DNA of 64,000 bases from Hyphomicrobiales bacterium (GCA_900467685.1 UBQX01000021.1:186001-250000), one strand, 5' to 3'. Counted from the first letter of the stretch, positions 12,122 to 22,825 are shown. Made by a program: numbers and translations. Notes: generated by a model not told the origin, from the letters alone.

Positions 12122-12433
12122 ATGGCCGAGAACGATGTCGTGCTTGCTCCGCGCGTGAAAACCACGCCGAAGGTCGAGAAGCCGAAGCTCTACAAGGTGC
12201 TGCTGTTCAACGACGACTACACACCGCGTGAATTCGTCGTTATGGTACTGACCTATGTCTTCCGCGCAGACAATTCATCTGCCGAGAAGATCATGCTGAC
12301 GGCCCATATGAAGGGGTCGTCGGTGGTTGCGGTCTATACGAAGGACATTGCCGAGACGAAGGTCAAGGAGGCGATGGATCTGGCCAAGGAGGCCGGCTTC
12401 CCGCTGATGTTTACCGCAGAGCCGGAGGAATAG
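12122..12433 (+). CDS. clpS: ClpS-family adaptor for ClpAP, ClpS2 type
   Basis: A 103-residue adaptor that hands N-degron substrates to the ClpA unfoldase. The conserved core YKVLLFNDDYTPREFVV carries the Asn-Asp pair that binds the substrate alpha-amino group, and TKDIAETKVKEAMDLA supplies the second face. AAGGAGGT eight bases upstream fixes the ATG at 12122. No clpA lies next to it. The AGFPLMFTAEPEE tail resembles the second, stand-alone ClpS (ClpS2) of Rhizobiaceae rather than the clpA-linked copy; this is from recall of the family, not a comparison. It ends seven bases before the convergent pth gene. Confidence 0.9.
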   Translation: MAENDVVLAPRVKTTPKVEKPKLYKVLLFNDDYTPREFVVMVLTYVFRADNSSAEKIMLTAHMKGSSVVAVYTKDIAETKVKEAMDLAKEAGFPLMFTAEPEE

Positions 12434-12439
12434 CCCGGC

Positions 12440-13168
12440 TCAGTCCTTCTTCCCGAACATCCGCTTGAGCATATCGGCCATAGGTCCGGTCGCCGGCAGG
12501 TCCGGCTTGTGGTTGCGGGCCTGGTGGATGTGGGATTGGGCCTTGGGTATGGAGGCCTTCGGAGCCGACGCACTTGCCGCTGTCGCGCCCTTCTTCTCTG
12601 CCTTCGGAGGTGGCGGGGCGAGCTTGTTCATGAACTTGGACCCGTCGCCATCGAAGAGAAGTTCGGCGTTGATGGCGATGTCATCCATCAGTTCGTCGAG
12701 CCAGCCCTGGTCGACCTTGGCGAAGTCGCCCAGCACATGGTTGTGAACGAGCTCCTTGGCGCCCGGATGGCCGATGCCGAGGCGCAGGCGCTTGTAGTCG
12801 CGGCCGCAATGGGCGTCTAGCGACTTCAGACCGTTATGGCCGCCATGGCCGCCGCCGACCTTGAGCTTCACCTTGCCCGCCGGCAGATCGAGTTCGTCGT
12901 GGATGGCGATGATGTCGCCGGGGCCAAGCTTGTAGAAGCGCATGGCCTCGCCCACGGATTCGCCGGAGAGGTTCATGAAGGTCTGCGGCTTCATCAGCAG
13001 CACCTTCTCACCGGCGATTTCGCCTTCTGAAATCTGCGCCTTGAATTTCTTGGACCATGGACCGAACGGGTGCTTGCGATGCAGCGCATCGACGGCCATG
13101 AAGCCGATGTTATGGCGGTTCGCCGCATATTGCGGGCCGGGATTGCCGAGGCCGACGATGATCTTCAT
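12440..13168 (-). CDS. pth: Peptidyl-tRNA hydrolase
   Basis: A 242-residue cytoplasmic esterase that frees tRNA from dropped-off peptidyl-tRNA. The N-terminal motif VGLGNPG with Asn9 and the catalytic His19 in NRHNIGF are present, along with the [12 protein letters not shown] and [11 protein letters not shown] segments. The enzyme core is about 190 residues; the last 50 form a basic, alanine- and proline-rich tail ([11 protein letters not shown]) common in rhizobial Pth and probably disordered. The ATG at 13168 gives the standard N-terminus. It normally adjoins rplY in relatives; here three signalling genes lie between them. Confidence 0.95.
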   Translation of the reverse strand: MKIIVGLGNPGPQYAANRHNIGFMAVDALHRKHPFGPWSKKFKAQISEGEIAGEKVLLMKPQTFMNLSGESVGEAMRFYKLGPGDIIAIHDELDLPAGKVKLKVGGGHGGHNGLKSLDAHCGRDYKRLRLGIGHPGAKELVHNHVLGDFAKVDQGWLDELMDDIAINAELLFDGDGSKFMNKLAPPPPKAEKKGATAASASAPKASIPKAQSHIHQARNHKPDLPATGPMADMLKRMFGKKD

Positions 13169-13235
13169 GGCATTGATCCGCGCATGTTGAAATGATGCCG
13201 CTGTGAAATGCGAAAGGTGGGCGCGTGTCAAGCGC

Positions 13236-14027
13236 TCAGGGCTTCGCGGGGGATAGCAGCCCACCTTCAATGAATTTGTAGCGCTGGAAAATGCCGGCCC
13301 GTGTGCCGTCGGCGATGAGTTTCTTCAGGCTCGCCCGCATTTTCTCAAGCGTCTCCTGTGGCGTCTTGGTGTTGCAGGCCAGAGAGTCGGTGCTTCTGGT
13401 GAAAACCACGGCGGGCTCGACCGGAATGGCTTTCTTCTGCAGGTCCGTCACCATGGAGGCAGCCATGGGCATCAGGTCGATGCGGCCTGCAATCAGCTTC
13501 TTGAGACTGAGATCGATCTCGGAAGTCAGGTCCACGCGCGTGAAGCCGCCCTGTTTCAGCAGCCCTTCAGTATAGTCGCCGAGTTGCGTGCCCACGAGAT
13601 AGCGCTTGGCGTCTTCGAGATTGGCGGGATTGACGTTCGAGCCGGTCCTGCGCACGAGGTACAGTTCAGTGCTGAAAAGGGGTTCAACCCATTCAAACAG
13701 CCGGTCACGCTCCGGCGTGTGAACGGTGGAAAACACGCAGTTGCCAGGTGTATTCAAGGCAAGGCCGTAGGCGCGCGCCCATGGCTGTATCTTCATCTCG
13801 TATTCGATGCTTGCATCGGCCATGACCGCCTTGACGAGGTCGACAGCGATGCCTTTCAGTTCGCCATTCTCCTGGTAATTATAAGGCGGGTAGGACTCCG
13901 TCAGCAAATGCAGCGGTTCCGCCGACACGGGTGCAACCGCGGCGGAGCAGAGCACGGCCGAGAAGATCAATGACGCAAGCCTTGCGGCTCTTGCTTGTCG
14001 GGTTGGTGTGAGGTGCGCTTTCATCAT
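13236..14027 (-). CDS. Periplasmic solute-binding protein, family 3, without transporter (copy 2)
   Basis: A 263-residue secreted protein: signal peptide with a core [20 protein letters not shown], then a type II periplasmic-binding fold of the amino-acid family ([40 protein letters not shown]). The ATG at 14027 is preferred because GAGG lies just upstream; an ATG at 14039 is possible. It closely resembles the preceding gene along its length, so the two arose by tandem duplication. No ABC permease or ATPase is near. As the third gene behind a membrane GGDEF-EAL protein, it may present a ligand to that sensor rather than to a transporter; this is inference. Confidence 0.82.
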   Translation of the reverse strand: MMKAHLTPTRQARAARLASLIFSAVLCSAAVAPVSAEPLHLLTESYPPYNYQENGELKGIAVDLVKAVMADASIEYEMKIQPWARAYGLALNTPGNCVFSTVHTPERDRLFEWVEPLFSTELYLVRRTGSNVNPANLEDAKRYLVGTQLGDYTEGLLKQGGFTRVDLTSEIDLSLKKLIAGRIDLMPMAASMVTDLQKKAIPVEPAVVFTRSTDSLACNTKTPQETLEKMRASLKKLIADGTRAGIFQRYKFIEGGLLSPAKP

Positions 14028-14061
14028 GCTTGACCTCATGGTGTTCGCATCGATCCGCTGG

Positions 14062-14820
14062 TCAGTTCGACGCGCTTTCGCCCGCGTTGACGCCGTACGT
14101 GCTGAAAATCCGCTGTTGCGTGCCGTCTGCAATCAGCTTGTCCAGCTCCTGCTGCATGCTGGCGATCGTGCTATCTGAAACACTCGGGTTGCAGGCGATC
14201 GCGTAAGCACTCTGCGCCAATGTCAACACAGTTTCAATCTGAGCGCCATCGCGTTTCAATCTTTCGTAGTATTTTTCCGACACCGGCATCAGGTCGATGC
14301 GCCCGCTCATCAGCTTCTTCAGGCTCAGATCCAGATCGGTCGCCAGGTCGATCTTCGGGAAGTTATTGGCCTTCAGAATGTCATGCGTGAAGTCGCCGCG
14401 CTGGGTACCGATGATATAGGCTTTGGCCTGATCCAGCGTGGTCGGTGCAACCTTGGCACCCTGCTTGCGGATCAGCATCGTGCGGCTCTTCATCAGCGGC
14501 CCGACCCATTTGAACCTTGCTTCGCGTTCGGCATTGCGCACGGCAGTGAAGACGCAGAAGTAGGGTTCGATTTCCGCCAGTGCCAGCGCGCGTGCCCATG
14601 GCATGATCTCGACGGAGTAGGGGATATTTGCTTCCTTCATGATCAGCGCAATCTGATCCATGGAAGAACCCTTGATCTGCCCGTTTTCCAGATAGTTCAG
14701 AGGCGGGTAGGTCTCGGTTACCAGTCTCAGCGTTTCGGCTGAGGCGGAGAAGGGCGCAAAGGTCATCGCAAGAGCGAGCCCCAGGATGGCGCCGCAGGCA
14801 GACTTCATCGTGATATCCAT
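14062..14820 (-). CDS. Periplasmic solute-binding protein, family 3, without transporter (copy 1)
   Basis: A 252-residue secreted protein with signal peptide (AILGLALAMTFAPFSASA) and the same fold as its neighbour: TETYPPLNYLENGQIKG, MPWARALALAE, FKWVGPLMKSR and IDLMPVSEKYY. The P-W-A-R-A and F-x-W-V segments align one-for-one with copy 2. The start at 14820 lies five bases after the stop of the upstream GGDEF-EAL gene, and an alternative ATG is at 14808; either way the genes form one operon. The ligand is unknown; the fold usually binds polar amino acids or related small molecules. Confidence 0.83.
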   Translation of the reverse strand: MDITMKSACGAILGLALAMTFAPFSASAETLRLVTETYPPLNYLENGQIKGSSMDQIALIMKEANIPYSVEIMPWARALALAEIEPYFCVFTAVRNAEREARFKWVGPLMKSRTMLIRKQGAKVAPTTLDQAKAYIIGTQRGDFTHDILKANNFPKIDLATDLDLSLKKLMSGRIDLMPVSEKYYERLKRDGAQIETVLTLAQSAYAIACNPSVSDSTIASMQQELDKLIADGTQQRIFSTYGVNAGESASN

Positions 14821-14825
14821 TTCAT

Positions 14826-17198
14826 TCAGGCGCCGGCGGACAGGCGTTCGCCGGTGGGATTGTAGAGTTGCTCGATATCAACGATGCTCAGCGGACGGGA
14901 GAAGAGATAACCCTGGCCGTAATGGATGCCCATGTCCTTGAGGATTTCCCGCTGGCTCGGCGTCTCTATGCCTTCAGCGACAACCTTGCAGTTGAGATGC
15001 TGGGCAATCGTGTTGATGCCCTGCACGAGGAGGTAGGCCTTGTCGCGTTCGGCTGCGCTGTCGGGATGCAGGGCCGCGACGAAGGAGCGATCGACCTTCA
15101 CGATATTGACCGGGAAGCGATGCAGATAGCTGAGCGACGAGTAGCCGGTGCCGAAGTCGTCGAGCGCGATCGACATCCCGCAATCGCGCAGCCCGCGCAG
15201 CACCATGTTGATCTCCGGATTGTTCCGCATCAGCACGGCTTCGGTAATCTCCAGCACGATCCGGGACGGCTGGATTCCGGATTTCATGAGGATGTCGGAC
15301 ATGCGCGCCAGGAGATCGGCGTTCAACTGCAGAGGCGAGAAGTTGATCGACATGCGGACATTCTCGAAACCTGGAATGTCGCTGATGCGAGCGAGATATT
15401 CGACGGCCTTTCTGAGGATGACGTTGCCGATGGCTTCGATCGTGCCGTTCTCTTCGGCGACTGCAATGATCTTCGCAGGCGGCAGGATGCCACGCTCGGG
15501 GTGCCGAAGCCGCATCAATGCCTCGAAGTTGGAAGGGCGCCCGGTCTTCAGGTCGCAGATCGGCTGCAGCCAGGCGTCGAACCAGTCGTTTTCGAGCGCA
15601 TCGCTGATAAAGCGCTCCAGTTCGGCGCGTTCGCGAGCGTTGTCCGCCATCGAGTCGTCGAAGACTTCCGTGCCGTTCTTGCCGTTGCGCTTGCGCGCGT
15701 ACATGGCGAGATCCGATTTCTGCAGAAGCTCGGCGGCTGAGGCGGCATGATGCGGATAGAGCGCGATGCCGATGCTGGCGCTCAGCGTCACGCTGGTGGA
15801 TTCGGGCGTGAAGGGTGTCGAGAAGATGGACTTGATCCGGTCGGAAATGCCGCGGGCGACGGCTTCTGCGTCCGGAGCCGAAACGAGAATGGCGAATTCG
15901 TCACCCCCAAGCCGGGCAATCACGTCGGAGGGGCGCAACTGTGCAGTTGCGCGGTTCACGACTTCTCTCAGCACCTCGTCACCGGCGGCGTGGCCGAGAT
16001 TGTCGTTGATCCATTTGAAGCGGTCGAGGTCGACGAAGAGGCAGGCGAGCTCGTGGCCGCGTCTGTCCGCCTCTATGATCTTGCCGTCGAGTGCGGCTTC
16101 GAAGCCCTGGCGATTGAGAAGTCCGGTAAGATGATCGGTGATGGCCTGAATGTGGTTGCGGGTTTCCGCTTCCTTGAGTTCGGTCACGTCGGTCATGACG
16201 CACAGCGCGCTTGTGCCACCGGCGTCGTCGCTCATGGGGGTCTCGCGGATCAGCACGTCGATGATGCGGCCGTCGGCGCATTGAAACTTGACGGTGCAAT
16301 TGGTCGTTTCGGATGACGGCTCTTCCACCTTACCGGGGATCGGCGGCCACGTTTCGCTGCGGGTCAGGAAATCGCTGAGGTGGCGTCCAGTCACTTCCTC
16401 GCGGGCATAGCCGGTGGCCAGCAGCCAGTAATCGGACACCGCGGCGATCCTGTCGTCCGCATCGACCATGTAGAGCATGGCCGGGGTCTTGTTGTAGACC
16501 GCCTGAACCATGGCGTGCGCCGCCTTGAGCGCGCTTTCCTCATGCGCCAGCTCGCTCTGCATCTCGTTGAAGTTTTCGGCCAGCAGGCCCATCTCGTCAC
16601 GCGAGCGCCAGTCGACACGCTGCCGGTATCCGCTGCGGCGGGTTCGGATGACGGCGTCGATCAGGCGCAGAAGCGGGCGGATGACGATGACGCGATTGGC
16701 GATGACGGAGGCGAGGAAGACGATGGTCACCGCGAATACGAAGATGAACATGAAGCTCACGTCGCGCGGGCTGATTGTCGAGAGAAATCCGCCATTGGCG
16801 ACTTCGATTTCCAGCGTTCCGACATATTTCTCCCCATCGACAGATGAGAACTTGATGGGGGTCGAGAAGCTGCGCGTGGCAACGTGATGCTTTGTCCCTG
16901 CGGCGGGGATGCTGATCGTGATCGAGCCGGAGCTGTCCTTGACGTGGACGGCCTCGATTTCGCTGCTGGCCGCGATCGCCGCAGCGACCTTGTTTGCGCT
17001 GTCGATGTCGAAGTCCCAGAGCGGCTTGCCCAGCGCCTGAGCATTGGTCGACATCGTGAGGTCGAACCGTTCCATCCGTTCATTGAGCGTGCGTTCGGCG
17101 GAAAGATAGAAAAACAGCGCGAACAGCGGCATCACGAATGTGAAGACCGCAGCACAGATGATCAGAAGAAATCGCTTTTCGACGGAGTGGGTGTGCAT
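14826..17198 (-). CDS. Membrane sensor with HAMP, PAS, GGDEF and EAL domains
   Basis: A 790-residue inner-membrane c-di-GMP enzyme. Two helices (about 10-32 and 150-172) bracket a periplasmic domain of about 120 residues containing GKPLWDFDIDSANKV. A HAMP segment follows (to about 230), then PAS (about 240-345), GGDEF (about 355-520) and EAL (about 530-785). The cyclase motif RLGGDEFAI (about 427-432) is intact, and so are the phosphodiesterase motifs NFEALMRL, DDFGTGYSSL and KVDRSFV, so both activities are possible. It is the first gene of an operon with two binding-protein genes, which suggests that its periplasmic domain senses a ligand-loaded binding protein. Confidence 0.92.
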   Translation of the reverse strand: MHTHSVEKRFLLIICAAVFTFVMPLFALFFYLSAERTLNERMERFDLTMSTNAQALGKPLWDFDIDSANKVAAAIAASSEIEAVHVKDSSGSITISIPAAGTKHHVATRSFSTPIKFSSVDGEKYVGTLEIEVANGGFLSTISPRDVSFMFIFVFAVTIVFLASVIANRVIVIRPLLRLIDAVIRTRRSGYRQRVDWRSRDEMGLLAENFNEMQSELAHEESALKAAHAMVQAVYNKTPAMLYMVDADDRIAAVSDYWLLATGYAREEVTGRHLSDFLTRSETWPPIPGKVEEPSSETTNCTVKFQCADGRIIDVLIRETPMSDDAGGTSALCVMTDVTELKEAETRNHIQAITDHLTGLLNRQGFEAALDGKIIEADRRGHELACLFVDLDRFKWINDNLGHAAGDEVLREVVNRATAQLRPSDVIARLGGDEFAILVSAPDAEAVARGISDRIKSIFSTPFTPESTSVTLSASIGIALYPHHAASAAELLQKSDLAMYARKRNGKNGTEVFDDSMADNARERAELERFISDALENDWFDAWLQPICDLKTGRPSNFEALMRLRHPERGILPPAKIIAVAEENGTIEAIGNVILRKAVEYLARISDIPGFENVRMSINFSPLQLNADLLARMSDILMKSGIQPSRIVLEITEAVLMRNNPEINMVLRGLRDCGMSIALDDFGTGYSSLSYLHRFPVNIVKVDRSFVAALHPDSAAERDKAYLLVQGINTIAQHLNCKVVAEGIETPSQREILKDMGIHYGQGYLFSRPLSIVDIEQLYNPTGERLSAGA

Positions 17199-17301
17199 GG
17201 GCCCCTGGTTCGGACGCGTTGAGCAGCTGGTTCAGACAGTCAATCTTGCATGCCGGCCTTAACCGACCTTGAACGTCGGCTTGATACTTTTTGCGCTGCG
17301 C

Positions 17302-17343
17302 AAAAAAGGAAAGGCCCGCTCACACCTTTGTGGAGCGGGCCTT
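17302..17343 (-). terminator. Intrinsic terminator of rplY
   Basis: On the minus strand a GC-rich stem (AAGGCCCGCTC paired with GAGCGGGCCTT) is followed after a few bases by a run of six T residues, about 40 bases past the rplY stop. Confidence 0.85.
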
Positions 17344-17380
17344 GCCTGTAGCTTACCTGCAGTAGCGAATCGTCAAGCGA

Positions 17381-17980
17381 TCAGGCTTCTGCGCTTTCTT
17401 CCTGGACGCCGCCGGCCGGGGTCGCGATCGTGGCGATCGTGAAGTCGCGGTCGGTGATGACGGGCGTAACGCCTGCCGGAAGCTTGATGTGCGAGATGTG
17501 AACGCCTTCGCCGATCTTGAAGCCGGTCAGGTCAGCCGTGATGGCTTCCGGAATGGCGTTCGCAGGGCAATGGAATTCAACTTCGTGACGGACGACGTTC
17601 AGCGTGCCGCCGATCTTGAGGCCCGGGGACTTCTCATGGTTGATGAAGTGAACCGGAACGGCAACCGTGACCTGGGTGTTGCCCGAGACGCGGAGGAAGT
17701 CGACATGCATGGTGAAGTCGCGGACCGGGTCAAGCTGGTAATCCTTCGGGAGAACCGAGATCTTTTCGCCGTCGACGTCGATCGTTGCGATGGTGGTCAT
17801 GAAACCGCCAGCGTGGATCTTCTTCGTGACTTCATTGGTCGACAGAGCGATCGAAATCGGGGCCTGCTTGTCGCCATAGATAACTGCCGGGATAAGACCG
17901 TTGCGGCGCAGTTCGCGGGAGGACCCCTTACCAACCCGTTCGCGCTTTTCGGCCTTGAGCTCGTACGAAGCGTGGCTCAT
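17381..17980 (-). CDS. rplY: 50S ribosomal protein L25, Ctc form
   Basis: A 199-residue 5S-rRNA-binding protein of the large subunit. The N-terminal L25 domain ([20 protein letters not shown], then LIPAVIYG) is followed by the beta-rich Ctc/TL5 C-terminal domain ([18 protein letters not shown] and onward), giving the long form usual in alphaproteobacteria. The ATG at 17980 follows AAAGGAAA; an upstream in-frame start at 17995 is less likely. A strong terminator lies downstream. In relatives pth follows directly; here the terminator and a signalling operon intervene. Confidence 0.95.
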   Translation of the reverse strand: MSHASYELKAEKRERVGKGSSRELRRNGLIPAVIYGDKQAPISIALSTNEVTKKIHAGGFMTTIATIDVDGEKISVLPKDYQLDPVRDFTMHVDFLRVSGNTQVTVAVPVHFINHEKSPGLKIGGTLNVVRHEVEFHCPANAIPEAITADLTGFKIGEGVHISHIKLPAGVTPVITDRDFTIATIATPAGGVQEESAEA

Positions 17981-18170
17981 GGTATTTCCTTTCAACGTTG
18001 CGGAGAGCCGCGCACCTGGCCATCTCTGACCGATGCGAAGCTGAAGCTTGTTGCTGTTTCGCTAAAAGCCTCATCCGCCTTGCCTCCAAGGGTGTCTAGG
18101 CGGACGGCGCTCCTTACTCCAAAGGGGTTTCGATTGCAAGGCCGGGCGGAAAACTGTTCTTCCAGACCGG
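17981..18170. other. Intergenic DNA upstream of rplY
   Basis: Non-coding on both strands as far as I can see. It must hold the rplY promoter, but I could not fix -35/-10 boxes. It continues into the regulatory elements listed at 18171-18255. Confidence 0.4.
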
Positions 18171-18184
18171 TTGATGAAGATCAA
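18171..18184. promoter_or_regulatory. Perfect FNR/FixK-type box
   Basis: TTGATGAAGATCAA is an exact match to the palindromic FNR/FixK/Anr consensus (TTGAT, four bases, ATCAA). It lies between divergent rplY and the GAF-Fis regulator, 203 bases before the regulator start and 191 before the rplY start, so either promoter could be the target. Function is inferred from the match. Confidence 0.6.
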
Positions 18185-18228
18185 TGCAGGACGGCGGCAG
18201 GTGGCGCAATATTGAGACACTGCCCGTC

Positions 18229-18255
18229 AATGCATACGAATGTCCTGATGCATTC
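18229..18255. promoter_or_regulatory. Overlapping inverted repeats, possible operator
   Basis: AATGCAT and ATGCATT are separated by 12 bases, and a second inverted pair, CGAATG and CATTCG, is nested within it. The element lies about 130 bases before the start of the downstream regulator and 45 bases after the FNR-type box. It could be an autoregulatory site for that Fis-type protein. Confidence 0.4.
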
Positions 18256-18386
18256 GCACGGGAACCGTGCCATTCTCCCCAGCGATTTCGTGTAATCGGC
18301 ACGGACCCGCAATGCCTCGCTTCTTTCCTCAGGAAGGACTGACGCATGAGGTATTTTCGGGAGCTTTGGGAGGAGCTGAGCTGATC

Positions 18387-19328
18387 ATGACCCAACATGC
18401 AGAGAAAGTTTATTCGCTTGCACGCAAGTCTTCACAGGCTGCGAGTTCGCCTGTTGCCGCCTCTTGGCTCCGGTGCATGAACGTGCACAAGCTCAGCCCC
18501 GACCAGAACCTGTCGCCGGCGCGTCTCACGGACCAGGAATTTCGCGATGCCACGGAGCGGTCGCGGGTGATGGTTGAAGAGGCGCGGGACGAGCTCGACC
18601 GGTTGTTCATGATGGCCGGCCGCTCGGGCCATGCGCTGCTGCTGACGGATGGCAACGGCGTTGTGCTCGACCGCCGCGGCACGGCGGGCGATGAAAAGGA
18701 TTTTCGCGGCGTCGGGCTCTGGTCCGGCACGGTCTGGAGCGAAGCGAGCGTCGGCACCAACGGCATCGGCACCGCACTGGCTGATCAACGAGCCGCTACC
18801 GTGAGCCGCGACCAGCATTTCCTGTCGTCGAATACGGGCCTGAGCTGTACCGCAGCCCCCATTCGCGACCATACGGCGCGCATCTCCGGTGTGCTGGATT
18901 TCTCGACCTGTCGCGACGATGCCAACGAGCTGACGATGACGATGCTGTCGCATGCCGTGCGGGATGCGGCGCTGAGGATCGAAGGCAATCTCTTCCGACG
19001 CGCCTTCCCGATGGCGCGGATCGTGATGGTGGGCAGCGGCTACGGCGCGCTTCTGGCGGTCGACCGTGACGATATCGTGCTCGGTGCCACGCGCGGCGCA
19101 CGCCAGGCGCTGGGCATTGACGACGGGCGGATTGCGGCTGGCGTCCCGGCAGCGGACCTGCTCAACGAAAGCGAGCCGACCAGTTCGGCCGATCTTCTGG
19201 AAGCCGAGCGTGCAGCCCTTCGGCGCGCGATCAACCGCAACAACGGCAACATGTCGCGCACGGCGGAAGCGCTCGGCATCAGCCGTGCCACGCTGCATCG
19301 CAAGGTCAAGCGGCTGGGCATCAGCTGA
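18387..19328 (+). CDS. AcoR-like GAF-Fis regulator lacking the AAA+ domain
   Basis: A 313-residue cytoplasmic regulator. The N-terminal part resembles activators of the AcoR type (SWLRCMNVHKLSPD, then a GAF domain with VGTNGIGTALADQ), and the C-terminal Fis helix-turn-helix reads AINRNNGNMSRTAEALGISRATLHRKVK. The central sigma-54-contacting AAA+ domain, with its GAFTGA loop and Walker motifs, is absent; the GAF region passes through a short linker to the Fis helix. The frame is uninterrupted, so this is a short family form rather than an obvious deletion. The ATG at 18387 follows GGGAGGAG. It probably acts as a repressor or a sigma-70 activator; its targets are unknown. Confidence 0.82.
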   Translation: MTQHAEKVYSLARKSSQAASSPVAASWLRCMNVHKLSPDQNLSPARLTDQEFRDATERSRVMVEEARDELDRLFMMAGRSGHALLLTDGNGVVLDRRGTAGDEKDFRGVGLWSGTVWSEASVGTNGIGTALADQRAATVSRDQHFLSSNTGLSCTAAPIRDHTARISGVLDFSTCRDDANELTMTMLSHAVRDAALRIEGNLFRRAFPMARIVMVGSGYGALLAVDRDDIVLGATRGARQALGIDDGRIAAGVPAADLLNESEPTSSADLLEAERAALRRAINRNNGNMSRTAEALGISRATLHRKVKRLGIS

Positions 19329-19355
19329 TAGATCCGGTCGAGCGCGGCTCCTGTG

Positions 19356-21620
19356 TCAGGCCGCGCGGGCAGATGATGCTGGCGCCTTTGAAGTAGAGAA
19401 GGCGCTGATCTGCTCGATGAGCGACACGGCTTCCTGATCAAGGCCGAAGGCTGCAGCCGTCGTCTCTTCGACCATGGCGGCATTCTGCTGGGTCACATGA
19501 TCGAGGTCATTTACGCTTCCGTTGATTTCCTGGAGACGCGTCGACTGGTCTCGTGTGGCCGAAACGATGTGGCCGATATGTTCGTGGATCGCCTGGACGC
19601 TCTCCTCGATCGCCGCAAGGCTCGTACCTGTTTTCAAAACCAGCGCCACACCGTTGCCGACGTCCTGAGCGGACGTTCCGATCAGCCCGTTGATGTCCCG
19701 GGCAGCGGCGGCAGTCTTCTGGGCCAGTTCGCGAACCTCCTGAGCGACGACCGCAAATCCCTTGCCGGCTTCGCCTGCGCGTGCGGCCTCGACACCGGCG
19801 TTGAGCGCCAGCAGGTTCGTTTGGAACGCAATTTGGTCGATGACCTCGATGATCGAGCGGATTTGCTGCGAGGACTGTTCGATACGCTCCATTGCGGAGA
19901 TTGCGTCCTTGACGACGGCACCGGAGACCAGCGTCTGGTCAAGCGCGGAGGAGGCGACGGTATCAGCAGTTTCGCAGCGGGTGCGCGTCGCGTTGATCGT
20001 ATCCGTCATTTCGCCGAGTGCGGCTGCAGCTTCTTCGAGCGAGGCTGCCTGGCGTTCGGTGCGGTGCGCAAGATCGCCGGAGGCGTTCTTCAGGTTGGCG
20101 GCGCCCGCCTGAATTGTGTCGGCGCTTGCGCCGATCGCGGAGATGGTTTCCTCCAGACGCGCGACGGATTCGTTGAAATCGAGGCGCAGCTGGTCGAGAG
20201 CGGCGACAAAGGGGCGGTCGATCCGGGTTTCAAGCTGGCCCTGCGAAAGTGCGCGCAGCGCAGAGGCGAGGGCGGAAACTGTGGCCTGAAGCTCTTCGGT
20301 GCTGCGCGCCTTTTCCATCTCGCGCTCGCCGCGCTCCCGTTCTGCGCGCCGGTCGCGTTCGGCGATTTCTGTCTCGACGCGATCTTTTTCCAATGCGTTT
20401 TGCCTGAAGGATTCGAGCGCGCGTGCCATCGTTCCGATTTCGTCGCCACGGTCTGTAAAGCCGACGCTGATGGCTTTTTCGCCGCCATTCAGGCGGTTCA
20501 TCAACTGCGCGAGCATCACAAGCGGGCCCGTCAGACGGGCGGAAACCAGAATTCCGATGGTTCCCATCACCGCCAGAACGCCGAGCGTGCAGAGGAAGGC
20601 GAGGAAGGCGAGGCGGTCAGCGGAGGCGAGGATCACCGACTTCGGCTTGCCGACCACCATAAGGTGCGGCTGCCCGTCGACGTCGACGGGCTTGTAGGCG
20701 TAGAAAATTTCGCCCTTTTCCGTTTGCCCGAAGCCCGCTCCCGTTGCACCGTCCTGAGCCGCCTTGACCAGCGTCTCGGGCACCTTGCCACCCGTGGCCG
20801 GTGTCACGTCGCCGGCGCGCAAGATTCCGTCGGCGGCGAGAAGGAAGGAGTCTGTCACATTTTCATCGCGGTCTCGGGGAGCGACAAGCGCGCCGAGTGC
20901 CGGCGCATCGACACGGATCGCCACAACGCCCTTGAGCTTCGTCGTGCCCCAGACATCGACGGCCAGTGGCCGGATGTAGTAGGCCGAGGTGCTGCCGTCA
21001 GTGTTCTTCACGAAGCCGCTCTTGTAGACGGCGTCAAGCGGGCCCTGGACGGCCTTGTCGAAGAGGGGCTGCAGGGGCGCGTTGCCCTGATCTTTCATCG
21101 ATGTCAGAAACTCGGGACCCTTGGTCACCGTGTAATAGACCACGCCATCAAGCCCGATCATGTAGATTTCCGAAACCTGAGAGTTCTTCCAGGCGGAGGC
21201 GATGGTGGGGTGAATCTTGGCGTGCTGGATGCCGTACAGAAGCTTGGTGTTTGCCCCCGTGGTCGCGACACGCGCCTCGCGGGTTGCGCCCTCCGGCTGG
21301 AAGGCGGCACGAATCTCCTTTCCTTCGATTGAAAGCGTATTGGGTACGGTATCAAGAGCCTCGGCTATTGCGGAGTTTGAGGACAGTTCACCCAGCGTCT
21401 GCGTGACGCGGCGGTCAAAGCCGGAAATTTCCTTCTGCTGTGCGTCGACGATAGATTGCAGTCCGAACTTGCTGGCCTCAATCAATCCGCTGCTGCCTAG
21501 AACGTAGCTCAGGGCGCCTACAGAAACGCAGGATGCCAGTGTCGCCCCGATGACCAATGCGGCAAACTTAAACTTGATCGTGCCGAGCGTCTTCCTCGGC
21601 ACAATTACACCTGTTGTCAT
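19356..21620 (-). CDS. Methyl-accepting chemotaxis protein
   Basis: A 754-residue membrane chemoreceptor. An N-terminal helix (about 18-42), a large periplasmic ligand domain of Cache type (about 45-335) and a second helix (about 340-365) lead into HAMP and a long coiled coil. The signalling tip reads [20 protein letters not shown] and continues to [13 protein letters not shown], close to the universal hairpin. No C-terminal CheR/CheB docking pentapeptide is present (it ends SSARAA). The ATG at 21620 is used. The receptor has no chemotaxis genes next to it and is convergent with the GAF-Fis regulator. The ligand is unknown. Confidence 0.92.
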   Translation of the reverse strand: MTTGVIVPRKTLGTIKFKFAALVIGATLASCVSVGALSYVLGSSGLIEASKFGLQSIVDAQQKEISGFDRRVTQTLGELSSNSAIAEALDTVPNTLSIEGKEIRAAFQPEGATREARVATTGANTKLLYGIQHAKIHPTIASAWKNSQVSEIYMIGLDGVVYYTVTKGPEFLTSMKDQGNAPLQPLFDKAVQGPLDAVYKSGFVKNTDGSTSAYYIRPLAVDVWGTTKLKGVVAIRVDAPALGALVAPRDRDENVTDSFLLAADGILRAGDVTPATGGKVPETLVKAAQDGATGAGFGQTEKGEIFYAYKPVDVDGQPHLMVVGKPKSVILASADRLAFLAFLCTLGVLAVMGTIGILVSARLTGPLVMLAQLMNRLNGGEKAISVGFTDRGDEIGTMARALESFRQNALEKDRVETEIAERDRRAERERGEREMEKARSTEELQATVSALASALRALSQGQLETRIDRPFVAALDQLRLDFNESVARLEETISAIGASADTIQAGAANLKNASGDLAHRTERQAASLEEAAAALGEMTDTINATRTRCETADTVASSALDQTLVSGAVVKDAISAMERIEQSSQQIRSIIEVIDQIAFQTNLLALNAGVEAARAGEAGKGFAVVAQEVRELAQKTAAAARDINGLIGTSAQDVGNGVALVLKTGTSLAAIEESVQAIHEHIGHIVSATRDQSTRLQEINGSVNDLDHVTQQNAAMVEETTAAAFGLDQEAVSLIEQISAFSTSKAPASSARAA

Positions 21621-21768
21621 GAATGCCCCCAGTCCGTCGCACAGCACGTAATGCAACGCTAATGTGAGCCGGGAACGTTAATGACTTCTCAAAACGAGTA
21701 CCGAATATTAACCATGCTTCATGCACGATGTATTCATACATTTGCGCTGCGGCTGAGCAGCTCGACGG

Positions 21769-22701
<933 letters not shown>

Positions 22702-22825
22702 GATGGTCCGCCCTGATGATGCTGAATGGCGGCCTTTTAGCGCGCTTGGTCATGAATGCAAGCGGGAAACGCCGATTCTCCGAGTTTTCCCGTAAATTGG
22801 CGGATTTGCGGGCGAATTGGCCACA

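Noticed and set aside
19342-19366. GC-rich hairpin at the convergent ends of the GAF-Fis and chemoreceptor genes
   Set aside because: It extends into the chemoreceptor stop and lacks a T-tract; too weak to call a terminator.
19497-21332. Open frame of about 610 codons opposite the chemoreceptor
   Set aside because: Same reason; the chemoreceptor on the other strand has all its motifs, and the peptide of this frame resembles no family.
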